5,520 bases of DNA from Thermoplasmata archaeon (GTDB lineage: Archaea > Thermoplasmatota > Thermoplasmata > Thermoplasmatales > Thermoplasmataceae): NCBI GenBank assembly GCA_021833045.1, contig JAKBGP010000155.1:1-5520 (forward strand), in the 5' to 3' direction. Shown here one piece after another: positions 1 to 5,520 of the stretch. Each line of letters begins with the position of its first letter. The first letter of the stretch is position 1. The translations under genes were made by a program, and so were the position numbers. The notes under the pieces were generated by a model. That model was not told where the DNA came from, searched no databases, and saw only the letters and a list, made by a program, of their open reading frames with translations.

Positions 1-241
1 TTCAGAAATGAAATCCGCAGATTACCTTTCCATGGAATGCAGGAGGATTTTCAACACAAGAGAAAAATACAGGGACAGGTCATTTATTATAATTAAAACC
101 GACCAGTTCCTTAAGGATCAGGTTTGTACCTTTGTAGAGCAGAGAATCAGGGGTGTCAGGATAATAACCGTAAGTGGAACAATAAAGAAATGTAAGAGAA
201 CGATGGGCTCACTAGTCAATGAACATCTCCAGATCATTTAG
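1..241 (+). CDS. rnp2: Ribonuclease P protein component 2 (Pop5/Rpp14 family), 3' part
   Basis: Protein subunit of archaeal RNase P, the ribonucleoprotein that removes 5' leaders from pre-tRNAs; Pop5 pairs with Rpp30 to support the RNA catalytic core. The reading frame is already open at base 2, and only about 79 residues lie in the window. Archaeal Pop5 proteins are usually about 100-120 residues, so the N-terminus lies upstream and the ATG at 8 is probably internal. The diagnostic feature is the C-terminal block GVRIITVSGTIKKCKR; S-G-T-I-K-K is encoded at 173-190 and matches the family's closing VSGTIKK signature. Before it, FIIIKTDQFLKDQV fits the strand and helix preceding that signature in PF01900. 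The stop codon (239-241) lies inside the convergent rfcL gene. Family assignment is by motif and is fairly secure. The upstream partner gene cannot be seen. Confidence 0.85.
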   Translation, partial: SEMKSADYLSMECRRIFNTREKYRDRSFIIIKTDQFLKDQVCTFVEQRIRGVRIITVSGTIKKCKRTMGSLVNEHLQII

Positions 242-1555
242 ATCAAGAGTTTCTATAGCCTTAAAACTTCCACCGGATACAAATCTTGAGTTATGTTTAT
301 CAGCCTCAGTATTTACGTAATTCAAAAGTTCAACAGTAAAACCTTTTCTTAACTTGGACATAACCTTTAACACTCCTCTCATTTCATATGCCTCTTCTTT
401 TGACATATGTAATATTTTTGAAAGGTCCTCTGCAACAAGGTTTCTTGACCCTCTGCTCTTTTTTGTTTTGCTCATCTGGCTGAGGTAATTTGAGAACTTG
501 AATGGAATAAACACCCCTGTTTTACTCTTAAATCTGGTAGCAAATAATGCCTCAAGATCTTTAACATAAACGAGCATTCTGTAGTAATTATACCTGTGCG
601 CAAACCAGTTCATTTGATCAACCACTGATATATAGTCGAAAGCATCAAGTGCGCTTTCAAGGTTCTTTGCCTGGGAAAATACATTTTGTGATATCCAAAG
701 GAGAATCTGCCCTGAGTCTGAATCAGAACTGTCAATAAGGGAAACATTATCAGAATAATTGTCCCTGTGAAATATTCCAGAAAGAGTGTCCCAGATAATA
801 GACTGTTCGTCCCTATTACCAGCACTTATAAGAGATTCTGACTGTGACAATACATAAGCTTCAGCATCATTGATTGAAGCTCTTATATCAGGCAAATCTC
901 CTTCTATAATTTTTTCCAGTGTTACTCTCTGGGGCTTAAGACCCAGCCTTGAGCTGACTTCCACTATTCTAGTAGTAAGAGTTGTCACAATATTTCTATA
1001 CTCTGTCCCACCTTTTCTTGAAAATATCTTCTTTATTTCTACAACTTCGCACAGGTTTATTATGGTTGCAGCATTTGATCCTTTTCTGTACCTGAAATTT
1101 GCAAAATCATTCATCGTGATGATTATGGGAATCGATGTATTTTTTAGAATGTCAACAATTGCCCTGTATCCACCACTTTCTCCAGTACCTCCTTTTGTAC
1201 TCCTTTCATAGATATTGTCTGCTTCATCAATCAATCCTGCTTTCTTTCTGCTTCCTTCTTCGTCCCATGTCAGGTCCTTATAAAGGGAAAACATTCCTAT
1301 GGTTCTTTTAATGAAATCTTCAGTTCTCCCCTCTGATCCATTAATCTCGATAATATCCCAGCCTTTGCTGTTGGAAAGAGCATATGCTATGGAAGTCTTT
1401 CCAAGTCCAGGCGGTCCAGCTAGTATGAGTCCTCTCTTTTCAGGTCTACCACTATCCCATGAATCAGCCCAGGCCTGAATTTTTGTTCTATCTTCTTTTA
1501 TAAGAAATACCTGATCAAAAGTCCTGGGTCTGAGTTCCTCATTCAATATGCCCAT
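212..1555 (-). CDS. rfcL: Replication factor C large subunit (clamp loader)
   Basis: Large subunit of the archaeal clamp loader. With four small RfcS subunits it uses ATP to open the PCNA ring and load it on primer-template DNA. The 447-residue product has an N-terminal AAA+ domain: a degenerate N-terminal box (ELRPRTFDQV, 7-16), Walker A GPPGLGKT (47-54), Walker B with DEAD (110-113), sensor 1 at T147-M148-N149-D150, and sensor 2 at R225 in DIRASINDAEAY. The C-terminal collar region begins near residue 260, and its ILLWISQNVF block is typical of large subunits. Length fits the archaeal family (about 420-500). No canonical C-terminal PCNA-binding box is visible; the end reads ETLDLNDLEMFID. 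The start is the ATG at 1553-1555. No Shine-Dalgarno precedes it, but an AT-rich TATA-like stretch lies about 31 nt upstream. The rfcS gene is not in the window. Confidence 0.93.
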   Translation of the reverse strand: MGILNEELRPRTFDQVFLIKEDRTKIQAWADSWDSGRPEKRGLILAGPPGLGKTSIAYALSNSKGWDIIEINGSEGRTEDFIKRTIGMFSLYKDLTWDEEGSRKKAGLIDEADNIYERSTKGGTGESGGYRAIVDILKNTSIPIIITMNDFANFRYRKGSNAATIINLCEVVEIKKIFSRKGGTEYRNIVTTLTTRIVEVSSRLGLKPQRVTLEKIIEGDLPDIRASINDAEAYVLSQSESLISAGNRDEQSIIWDTLSGIFHRDNYSDNVSLIDSSDSDSGQILLWISQNVFSQAKNLESALDAFDYISVVDQMNWFAHRYNYYRMLVYVKDLEALFATRFKSKTGVFIPFKFSNYLSQMSKTKKSRGSRNLVAEDLSKILHMSKEEAYEMRGVLKVMSKLRKGFTVELLNYVNTEADKHNSRFVSGGSFKAIETLDLNDLEMFID

Positions 1556-1581
1556 TTAATTTCAGCATTGCTAGACTGGTT

Positions 1582-1590
1582 AATAATTTC
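1582..1590 (-). promoter_or_regulatory. Candidate TATA box of rfcL
   Basis: On the minus strand this reads GAAATTATT, centred about 31 nt upstream of the rfcL ATG. That spacing would start transcription within a few bases of the start codon, giving a leaderless or nearly leaderless mRNA. The absence of a Shine-Dalgarno sequence supports this. The element is only TATA-like, so the call is tentative. Confidence 0.4.
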
Positions 1591-1602
1591 TTCCATAGAT
1601 CA

Positions 1603-1613
1603 TTTCAATATAT
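1603..1613 (+). promoter_or_regulatory. Candidate TATA box of the GHMP kinase gene
   Basis: TTTCAATATAT lies about 20-30 nt upstream of the GTG start at 1633, in the 77-bp region shared with the divergent rfcL gene. No Shine-Dalgarno sequence lies between it and the GTG (the intervening bases are mostly A and T). The spacing fits an archaeal leaderless transcript that begins at or near the GTG, which supports that start codon. Confidence 0.5.
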
Positions 1614-1632
1614 CAGAAAGAAATTTCCTAAA

Positions 1633-2628
1633 GTGAAAAGGTTAGTCTCATACAGTCCTCTGAGGGTTAGTTTTCTTGGTGGAGGAACAGACATTTCTCC
1701 ATTTCTTGAACAGCATGGAAGCAGGGTATTCAACACCACCATAGATCATGGGGTACAAGTAATTTACACACCGGACAGTTACCCTCTGGAGGTATCTTCA
1801 AGAGACTTTCTTAAAACTGTAATAATGGGAAATGAGCATGGAAAAAATTTTCAGAACAAAATTCTGGACCTTCTTTCAGATTATGGAATTAAAAGCGGAA
1901 AGATCTATATAAACGGGGAGGTACCACCAGGTTCCGGACTTGCTTCTTCAAGCGCAATGGTAACCGCATTGATGAGAATCATACTGGAAATCAGAAATGA
2001 ATATGAAGATCCAATGCAGCTTGCAAGAATCTCCTATGAAAAGGAGAGGAATTTCTTTGGAATAACCCTGGGTATTCAGGACCCATATGCCATATCACTG
2101 GGCGGTTTCAAATACATGGAATCGGATGGAAGTAAAATTAATGTGAAAAAATATGAAAGAAACGAGTTTCTTGAGAGCATAGGAGATGGCATGCTCATAT
2201 GCTACACCGGTGGTACAAGGGAGAGTTCAGAGGTACTGAAGAATCAGGTTGAAAAGTCCTCACAGAATGATTCAGGAACAATTGAGAAGTTGCAAAAGAT
2301 AAGTGATCTCACGGCAAAACTTGTTAAATCAGTGCAGGAAAAAGATTACAGTACTTTCACAGAACTGATCAATGAAGGATGGAATGTAAAGAAGACTCTG
2401 AGTGAAAAGGTCACAAGCAGTGCGGTGAATAATATAATAACTACTGCTCTGAAAAATGGCGCAGACTGCGCGCGGCTGCTTGGAGGAGGAAATCAGGGAT
2501 TTGTACTGGCAATCGGAAAGCCAAATAGGCTCTGGGAAATGCAGCGTTCACTAATGGGGCTTTCTGATTTTGTGGTTAGGGTCAAACCAACCACAAGGGG
2601 AACGTTCATTACCAACGAAGAGCAGTAA
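1633..2628 (+). CDS. GHMP-superfamily kinase, heptose/sugar-phosphate kinase-like (COG2605 type)
   Basis: Predicted cytoplasmic ATP-dependent small-molecule kinase of 331 residues, a normal length for the family. GHMP motif 1 is SPLRVSFLGGGTD (8-20). Motif 2, the ATP phosphate-binding loop, is PPGSGLASSSA (98-108). D150 in GIQDPYAISLGGF is the expected catalytic Asp. Motif 3 is LLGGGNQGF (282-290). The FLGGGTD opening and the GxQDxYAxxxGG block are characteristic of the group containing D-glycero-D-manno-heptose 7-phosphate kinase (HddA), rather than classical mevalonate kinase or galactokinase. The substrate cannot be read from sequence. A sugar phosphate for surface glycans is the default inference; Thermoplasmatales also use unusual mevalonate-3-phosphate kinases, so an isoprenoid role is not excluded. 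The GTG start is chosen because motif 1 begins eight codons later and no in-frame ATG exists upstream. It is transcribed alone, divergent from rfcL. Confidence 0.82.
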   Translation: MKRLVSYSPLRVSFLGGGTDISPFLEQHGSRVFNTTIDHGVQVIYTPDSYPLEVSSRDFLKTVIMGNEHGKNFQNKILDLLSDYGIKSGKIYINGEVPPGSGLASSSAMVTALMRIILEIRNEYEDPMQLARISYEKERNFFGITLGIQDPYAISLGGFKYMESDGSKINVKKYERNEFLESIGDGMLICYTGGTRESSEVLKNQVEKSSQNDSGTIEKLQKISDLTAKLVKSVQEKDYSTFTELINEGWNVKKTLSEKVTSSAVNNIITTALKNGADCARLLGGGNQGFVLAIGKPNRLWEMQRSLMGLSDFVVRVKPTTRGTFITNEEQ

Positions 2629-2644
2629 GCTAAACGATATGCAC

Positions 2645-2658
2645 AAAAAGTTTTTCTT
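2645..2658. terminator. Two-way oligo-T terminator candidate between convergent genes
   Basis: The 28-bp spacer between the kinase stop (2628) and the Nudix stop (2657 on the minus strand) contains AAAAAGTTTTTCTT. Read on the plus strand it gives a T5-C-T2 tract just after the kinase gene. On the minus strand, the A5 run gives a T5 tract just after the Nudix gene. Archaeal intrinsic termination relies mainly on oligo-T tracts, so one short palindrome could end both transcripts. Activity is inferred. Confidence 0.5.
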
Positions 2659-3214
2659 AATCATTATTTCTGCTCATTTCATACAGCATGTTTTTCAGGC
2701 TGTCATATATCCTGAAAGTAAGTCCCCAAACTATATCTCCATTCCATATGATATAATCCCCCTTATTCTGGTCATGGGCTCTGACTTCCGAACCAAGTTT
2801 ATACCAGCCTCCCCTTTCGATTTCAGAATCAGGGATTACTGTTGCCATCTCCTTGCAAAGATAAACAAAGGGATGAACGTTTATTGATGAAGATTTCACA
2901 GGATGGAATACCTCGTGCTCAAATTGAAAATCAACAAACCGATCTTCAATTCCAGTTTCTTCTCTTAACTCTCTAATCGATGCTTTATATGGGGTTTCAC
3001 CCTCTTTTACAAATCCTCCGGGAAAGCACATATCTCCTGACCATGGGTCATCAGACCTGGCTCTTCTCTTTAGGAGGAGTATATGGTTATGACTCAGGAG
3101 TATGCTGACCGCTGTTTCATTTCTGGCGACCATATTGACATGATGCTCCGGGAATAAATTATCTTTTTTAAATCTCTTAATCATTAATAGAGAATGTGAA
3201 ATCTGATTTATCAT
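2657..3214 (-). CDS. Nudix hydrolase, CoA-diphosphatase-like subgroup
   Basis: Predicted Mg2+-dependent pyrophosphohydrolase of 185 residues that would cleave a nucleoside diphosphate linked to another group. The Nudix box at 67-89 is complete (G-x5-E-x7-R-E-L-R-E-E-T-G-I). E82, E85 and E86 are the expected metal ligands and R81 the box arginine. Just before it, RSDDPWSGDMCFPGG (53-67) resembles the segment preceding the box in CoA-pyrophosphatase-like Nudix proteins. VHPFVYL (113-119) and VWGLTFRIYDSL (162-173) are also typical of that branch. CoA or a related dinucleotide is therefore a reasonable substrate guess, not established. The start is the ATG at 3212-3214; a second in-frame ATG at 3182-3184 (residue 11) is a possible alternative, since the first residues look dispensable. 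It is divergent from thsB and convergent with the kinase, so probably monocistronic. Confidence 0.87.
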   Translation of the reverse strand: MINQISHSLLMIKRFKKDNLFPEHHVNMVARNETAVSILLSHNHILLLKRRARSDDPWSGDMCFPGGFVKEGETPYKASIRELREETGIEDRFVDFQFEHEVFHPVKSSSINVHPFVYLCKEMATVIPDSEIERGGWYKLGSEVRAHDQNKGDYIIWNGDIVWGLTFRIYDSLKNMLYEMSRNND

Positions 3215-3241
3215 GGTATTAACATCACGTTAAATAAACGG

Positions 3242-3249
3242 TATAATTC
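3242..3249 (-). promoter_or_regulatory. Candidate TATA box of the Nudix gene
   Basis: The minus strand reads GAATTATA here, centred about 31 nt upstream of the ATG at 3214. This is the same spacing seen for rfcL and thsB and suggests a leaderless transcript. An alternative AT-rich stretch, TTTATTTAA (3230-3238 on the minus strand), sits only about 20 nt from the ATG, which is too close for that start. Confidence 0.4.
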
Positions 3250-3250
3250 T

Positions 3251-3264
3251 GAAATGTTTATATA
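3251..3264 (+). promoter_or_regulatory. thsB promoter: BRE-like GAAA plus TATA box
   Basis: GAAATG followed by TTTATATA (3257-3264) is the clearest archaeal promoter in the window. The TATA centre is about 31 nt upstream of the ATG at 3292, and the purine-rich GAAA just before it fits a BRE. No Shine-Dalgarno is visible between 3265 and 3291, so the mRNA is probably leaderless or has only a few 5' bases. This favours the ATG at 3292 over the in-frame GTG at 3283. Confidence 0.65.
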
Positions 3265-3291
3265 GAAGTTTATTTTTACTATGTGATTACA

Positions 3292-4920
3292 ATGATGGGA
3301 GGACAACCAATATTCATATTAAAAGAAGGTTCCAAAAGAGAAACCGGAAGAGACGCGATGAAGGCAAATATTGACGCTGCAAAGGGTATTGCCGCTGCAG
3401 TAAGAACAAGCCTGGGACCAAGAGGAATGGACAAAATGCTTGTAGATTCACTTGGCGACATAGTCATAACAAACGATGGAGTAACCATTCTAAAGGAAAT
3501 GGATGTAGAACATCCAGCAGCAAAAATGATGGTTGAAGTATCCAAAACTCAGGATTCTATGGTAGGAGATGGAACCACAACCGCTGTTGTGATTGCCGGT
3601 GCGTTACTTCAGGAAGCCGAGTCACTGATTAACCAGAATGTCCATCCAACAGTTATAGCTGAAGGATATAGGATGGCTGCCCAGAAAGCAAAAGACATTC
3701 TAGAGGCTGCAAGCACACCCGTAAAGATTGATGATAAGGCAAAGATCGTTAAGATGGCAGAAACTTCCCTTAGCAGCAAGTCTGCAACAGGAAGTAAGGT
3801 AAAACTCGCTGATATTTCATACGAAACAATAAAAGCAGTGGCAGAGAAGACAGAAGAAGGATACAAGGTAGACATGGATAATGTGCAGATTGTCAAGAAG
3901 CAGGGTGGAGATATTGACGATACAGAACTCATATATGGTATAATAGTTGACAAGGAGAAAGTTCACCCAGGAATGCCAGATGAGGTGAAAAATGCAAAAA
4001 TCGCCGTTATGGATGCAGCTCTGGAAATCAAGAAACCCGAATTCGACACAAATCTAAAAATTGATGATCCAACCATGATACAGAAGTTTCTTTCACAGGA
4101 AGAACAAATGCTTAAGGAAATGGTCAAGAAAGTTAAAGAGACCGGTGCAAATGTTCTCATTACTCAGAAAGGAATAGATGATCTGGCACAGCATTATCTC
4201 TCAAAGGAGGGAATATATGCAGTGAGAAGAGTCAAGAAGAGTGACATTGAGAAGCTATCAAAGGCAACTGGTGCATCAATAGCATCATCAGTTGATGAAC
4301 TTTCACCATCTGACCTTGGAAACGCTGCATCAGTAGAGCAGGTTAAAATTGGCGATGACTACATGACCTTTGTCACAGGATGCAAGAACCCAAAGGCTGT
4401 GAGTCTTCTCATAAGAGGCGGAACAGAACATGTAGTTGACGAAATAGAAAGATCCATGGTAGATTCAATTCATGTTGTTGCTGCAGTAATAGAGGATGGT
4501 AAGTATGTGGCAGGCGGTGGAGCATCAGCCGTTGAGATTGCAGTAAAGATGAGAGATTATGCAACTCAGGTTGGAGGCAGACAGCAACTCGCCATAGAGA
4601 AATTTGCAAATGCAATGGAAGAAATACCAAGAGCACTCGCTGAAAACGCTGGTATAAACGCAATTGACATATTGATAAATCTAAGAACTGCTCATGCTAA
4701 GGGAAAAGTGTCATACGGTCTTAATCTGTACACAGGAGAGATAGAGGATATGACAAAAGCTGGAATAATTGAGCCTATTAGAGTTGGAAGACAGGCAATT
4801 GATGCAGCTACTGAAGCGGCAGTAATGATCCTGAGAATAGACGATGTCATTGCAACAAAAGGATCCGGCAGTGCCTCACCACCAGGTGGAGCACCAGGCG
4901 GAATGGGCGGCGAAGATTAA
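3292..4920 (+). CDS. thsB: Thermosome beta subunit (group II chaperonin)
   Basis: Subunit of the cytosolic archaeal chaperonin, a double-ring ATPase with a built-in lid that refolds proteins. From the ATG at 3292 it is 542 residues, the family's usual size. Visible elements are LGPRGMDKM (41-49), the nucleotide/Mg2+ loop GDGTTT (92-97), the apical domain (roughly 215-365), [14 protein letters not shown] (375-388) with D391 the probable catalytic Asp, and [11 protein letters not shown] (407-417). Openings such as [29 protein letters not shown] and KKPEFDTNL match my recollection of the T. acidophilum beta subunit better than the alpha subunit. The tail (524-542) is rich in Gly, Pro and Ser and ends GGMGGED. 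The ATG at 3292 aligns with the family N-terminus and fits the TATA spacing; GTG 3283 would add three residues. The alpha subunit gene is not in the window. Confidence 0.96.
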   Translation: MMGGQPIFILKEGSKRETGRDAMKANIDAAKGIAAAVRTSLGPRGMDKMLVDSLGDIVITNDGVTILKEMDVEHPAAKMMVEVSKTQDSMVGDGTTTAVVIAGALLQEAESLINQNVHPTVIAEGYRMAAQKAKDILEAASTPVKIDDKAKIVKMAETSLSSKSATGSKVKLADISYETIKAVAEKTEEGYKVDMDNVQIVKKQGGDIDDTELIYGIIVDKEKVHPGMPDEVKNAKIAVMDAALEIKKPEFDTNLKIDDPTMIQKFLSQEEQMLKEMVKKVKETGANVLITQKGIDDLAQHYLSKEGIYAVRRVKKSDIEKLSKATGASIASSVDELSPSDLGNAASVEQVKIGDDYMTFVTGCKNPKAVSLLIRGGTEHVVDEIERSMVDSIHVVAAVIEDGKYVAGGGASAVEIAVKMRDYATQVGGRQQLAIEKFANAMEEIPRALAENAGINAIDILINLRTAHAKGKVSYGLNLYTGEIEDMTKAGIIEPIRVGRQAIDAATEAAVMILRIDDVIATKGSGSASPPGGAPGGMGGED

Positions 4921-4959
4921 TCTTTAAACTATTAATACAACCTTTTAATATACGCTAAA
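4921..4959 (+). promoter_or_regulatory. Short spacer: possible flippase promoter and weak thsB terminator
   Basis: This 39-bp AT-rich gap follows the thsB stop. TTTAAACTATTAATA (4923-4937) is centred about 30 nt before the proposed TTG start and could be a TATA region. A stronger-looking TTTTAATATA (4943-4952) is too close to the TTG to serve it, but its T4 run could add to thsB termination. There is no long T tract or hairpin, so thsB readthrough into the next gene is possible. Confidence 0.3.
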
Positions 4960-5520
4960 TTGCTTTCTAATAAATCTCCCGCTATATTTTTTCAAACTTT
5001 CATCTCATCACTATTAGGTTATATTGCACTTTTTTTTATTAACCGTTACATTGGCCCTGTTTACTGGGGATATCTCAGTTATGCCCTAGCATTCGGTGCT
5101 CTTTTTTCACTGGTTACCGATCTTGGATTTAACACAACATATGTAAAATTTATATCCGGAAAGGGTGACACAGCTGAAGATATGGGAGCATATCTTGTAA
5201 TTAAGGTAGTTTTAAACGTAATTTATGTTGCTGTAGTTTTAGGTTCTTTATTATTCTGGACAGATGTCTTAAAAAGGGGTTTTCAGAACCCAATAGAATA
5301 CTGGACAATTATTGCAGTAATTCCTTACTATACTATTTTGAACATCATGCCTGTATTCAACAATTATTACAAGGCCAATATGCAATCATACAACATAGCA
5401 ATGCCACGATTGATAGAATCCGTTTTCAGGAATTCTATATTTATTGGGATAGGGGTCCTTTACTATTTGCATATAGAAGGCTCACTTGGGGCAGGAATTA
5501 CTGTAATACTGGCTCTCCTC
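4960..5520 (+). CDS. Polysaccharide/oligosaccharide flippase-type membrane protein (Wzx family), 5' part
   Basis: Open to the end of the window, giving the first 187 residues of a multi-pass membrane protein. Such proteins (PF01943/PF13440, MOP superfamily) flip lipid-linked glycans across the cytoplasmic membrane for surface glycan or glycoprotein assembly. Hydrophobic segments lie at about 8-27, 36-53, 78-100, 115-133 and 158-170. The N-terminal pattern, a hydrophobic helix ending LGYIALFFINRYIGPVYWGYLSY and then LGFNTTYVKFISG, is typical of the family. The only plausible start is TTG at 4960: the frame is closed by TAA at 4933-4935, and the first in-frame ATG is codon 75 (5182), after two membrane helices. 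The gene is more AT-rich than thsB and has T6 and T8 runs near its 5' end. The specific glycan is unknown. Confidence 0.8.
   Translation, partial: MLSNKSPAIFFQTFISSLLGYIALFFINRYIGPVYWGYLSYALAFGALFSLVTDLGFNTTYVKFISGKGDTAEDMGAYLVIKVVLNVIYVAVVLGSLLFWTDVLKRGFQNPIEYWTIIAVIPYYTILNIMPVFNNYYKANMQSYNIAMPRLIESVFRNSIFIGIGVLYYLHIEGSLGAGITVILALL

Noticed and set aside
1116..1122. GTGATGA resembling box C of a C/D box guide RNA
   Set aside because: No box D (CTGA) at a suitable distance or inner C'/D' pair was seen, and the site is inside the rfcL coding region.
870..1211. 113-codon open frame on the plus strand inside rfcL
   Set aside because: It is antisense to the conserved AAA+ domain of rfcL, shows no recognisable domain, and is explained by the rfcL codon pattern.
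2570..2887. 105-codon plus-strand frame across the kinase 3' end and the Nudix gene
   Set aside because: It overlaps two well-supported genes, crosses the convergent terminator candidate, and has no promoter or family signal.
3283..3291. Upstream GTG as the thsB start
   Set aside because: It would add only M-I-T before the family N-terminus; the ATG at 3292 aligns with known thermosomes and fits the TATA spacing better.
3279..3545. Minus-strand open frames opposite thsB (also 3609-3953, 3963-4160 and 4409-4663)
   Set aside because: All are shadows of the strongly conserved thsB reading frame, with low-complexity products and no supporting signals.
5030..5037. Possible frameshift at the T8 run
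   Set aside because: Translation on both sides in the same frame gives a continuous, family-like sequence (GYIALFFINRYIGP), so no indel is needed.
1..5520. CRISPR arrays, insertion sequences, tRNA/rRNA genes or a novel multi-gene system
   Set aside because: No regular repeats with spacers, terminal inverted repeats, transposase motifs or tRNA-like folds were seen. The genes are recognisable families in separate transcription units.

Overview
The window comes from an acidophilic-type archaeon, most likely of the order Thermoplasmatales. The best evidence is the group II chaperonin gene. Its product follows my recollection of the Thermoplasma acidophilum thermosome beta subunit almost block for block, from the N-terminal [11 protein letters not shown] to the C-terminal DDVIATK. 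An archaeal RNase P Pop5 subunit, an archaeal clamp-loader large subunit, TATA-type promoters about 25-31 nt upstream of start codons, absence of Shine-Dalgarno sequences, and AGA/AGG-dominated arginine codons all agree. The genus cannot be fixed from sequence reading alone.

Layout from left to right: (1) 1-241 (+), the 3' part of the Pop5 RNase P gene; (2) 212-1555 (-), rfcL, whose last codons overlap the Pop5 tail-to-tail by 30 nt; (3) a 77-bp divergent promoter region; (4) 1633-2628 (+), a GHMP-superfamily kinase of the heptose/sugar-phosphate kinase type with a GTG start; (5) a 28-bp convergent spacer holding a two-way oligo-T terminator candidate; (6) 2657-3214 (-), a Nudix hydrolase with a perfect Nudix box; (7) a second 77-bp divergent promoter region; (8) 3292-4920 (+), thsB; (9) 4960-5520 (+), the 5' part of a multi-pass Wzx/polysaccharide-flippase-type membrane protein with a probable TTG start, running off the window.

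The first five genes alternate strand one by one, so each is probably its own transcription unit and not part of an operon. They are information-processing, chaperone and small-molecule housekeeping genes with no obvious shared pathway. The flippase is visibly more AT-rich than thsB and may open a surface-glycan region to the right. I find no mobile element, CRISPR array, RNA gene or clearly new system. The points most worth checking are the overlapping Pop5/rfcL ends, the missing canonical PIP box in RfcL, the kinase's altered third motif and unknown substrate, and the T8 tract near the start of the flippase gene.
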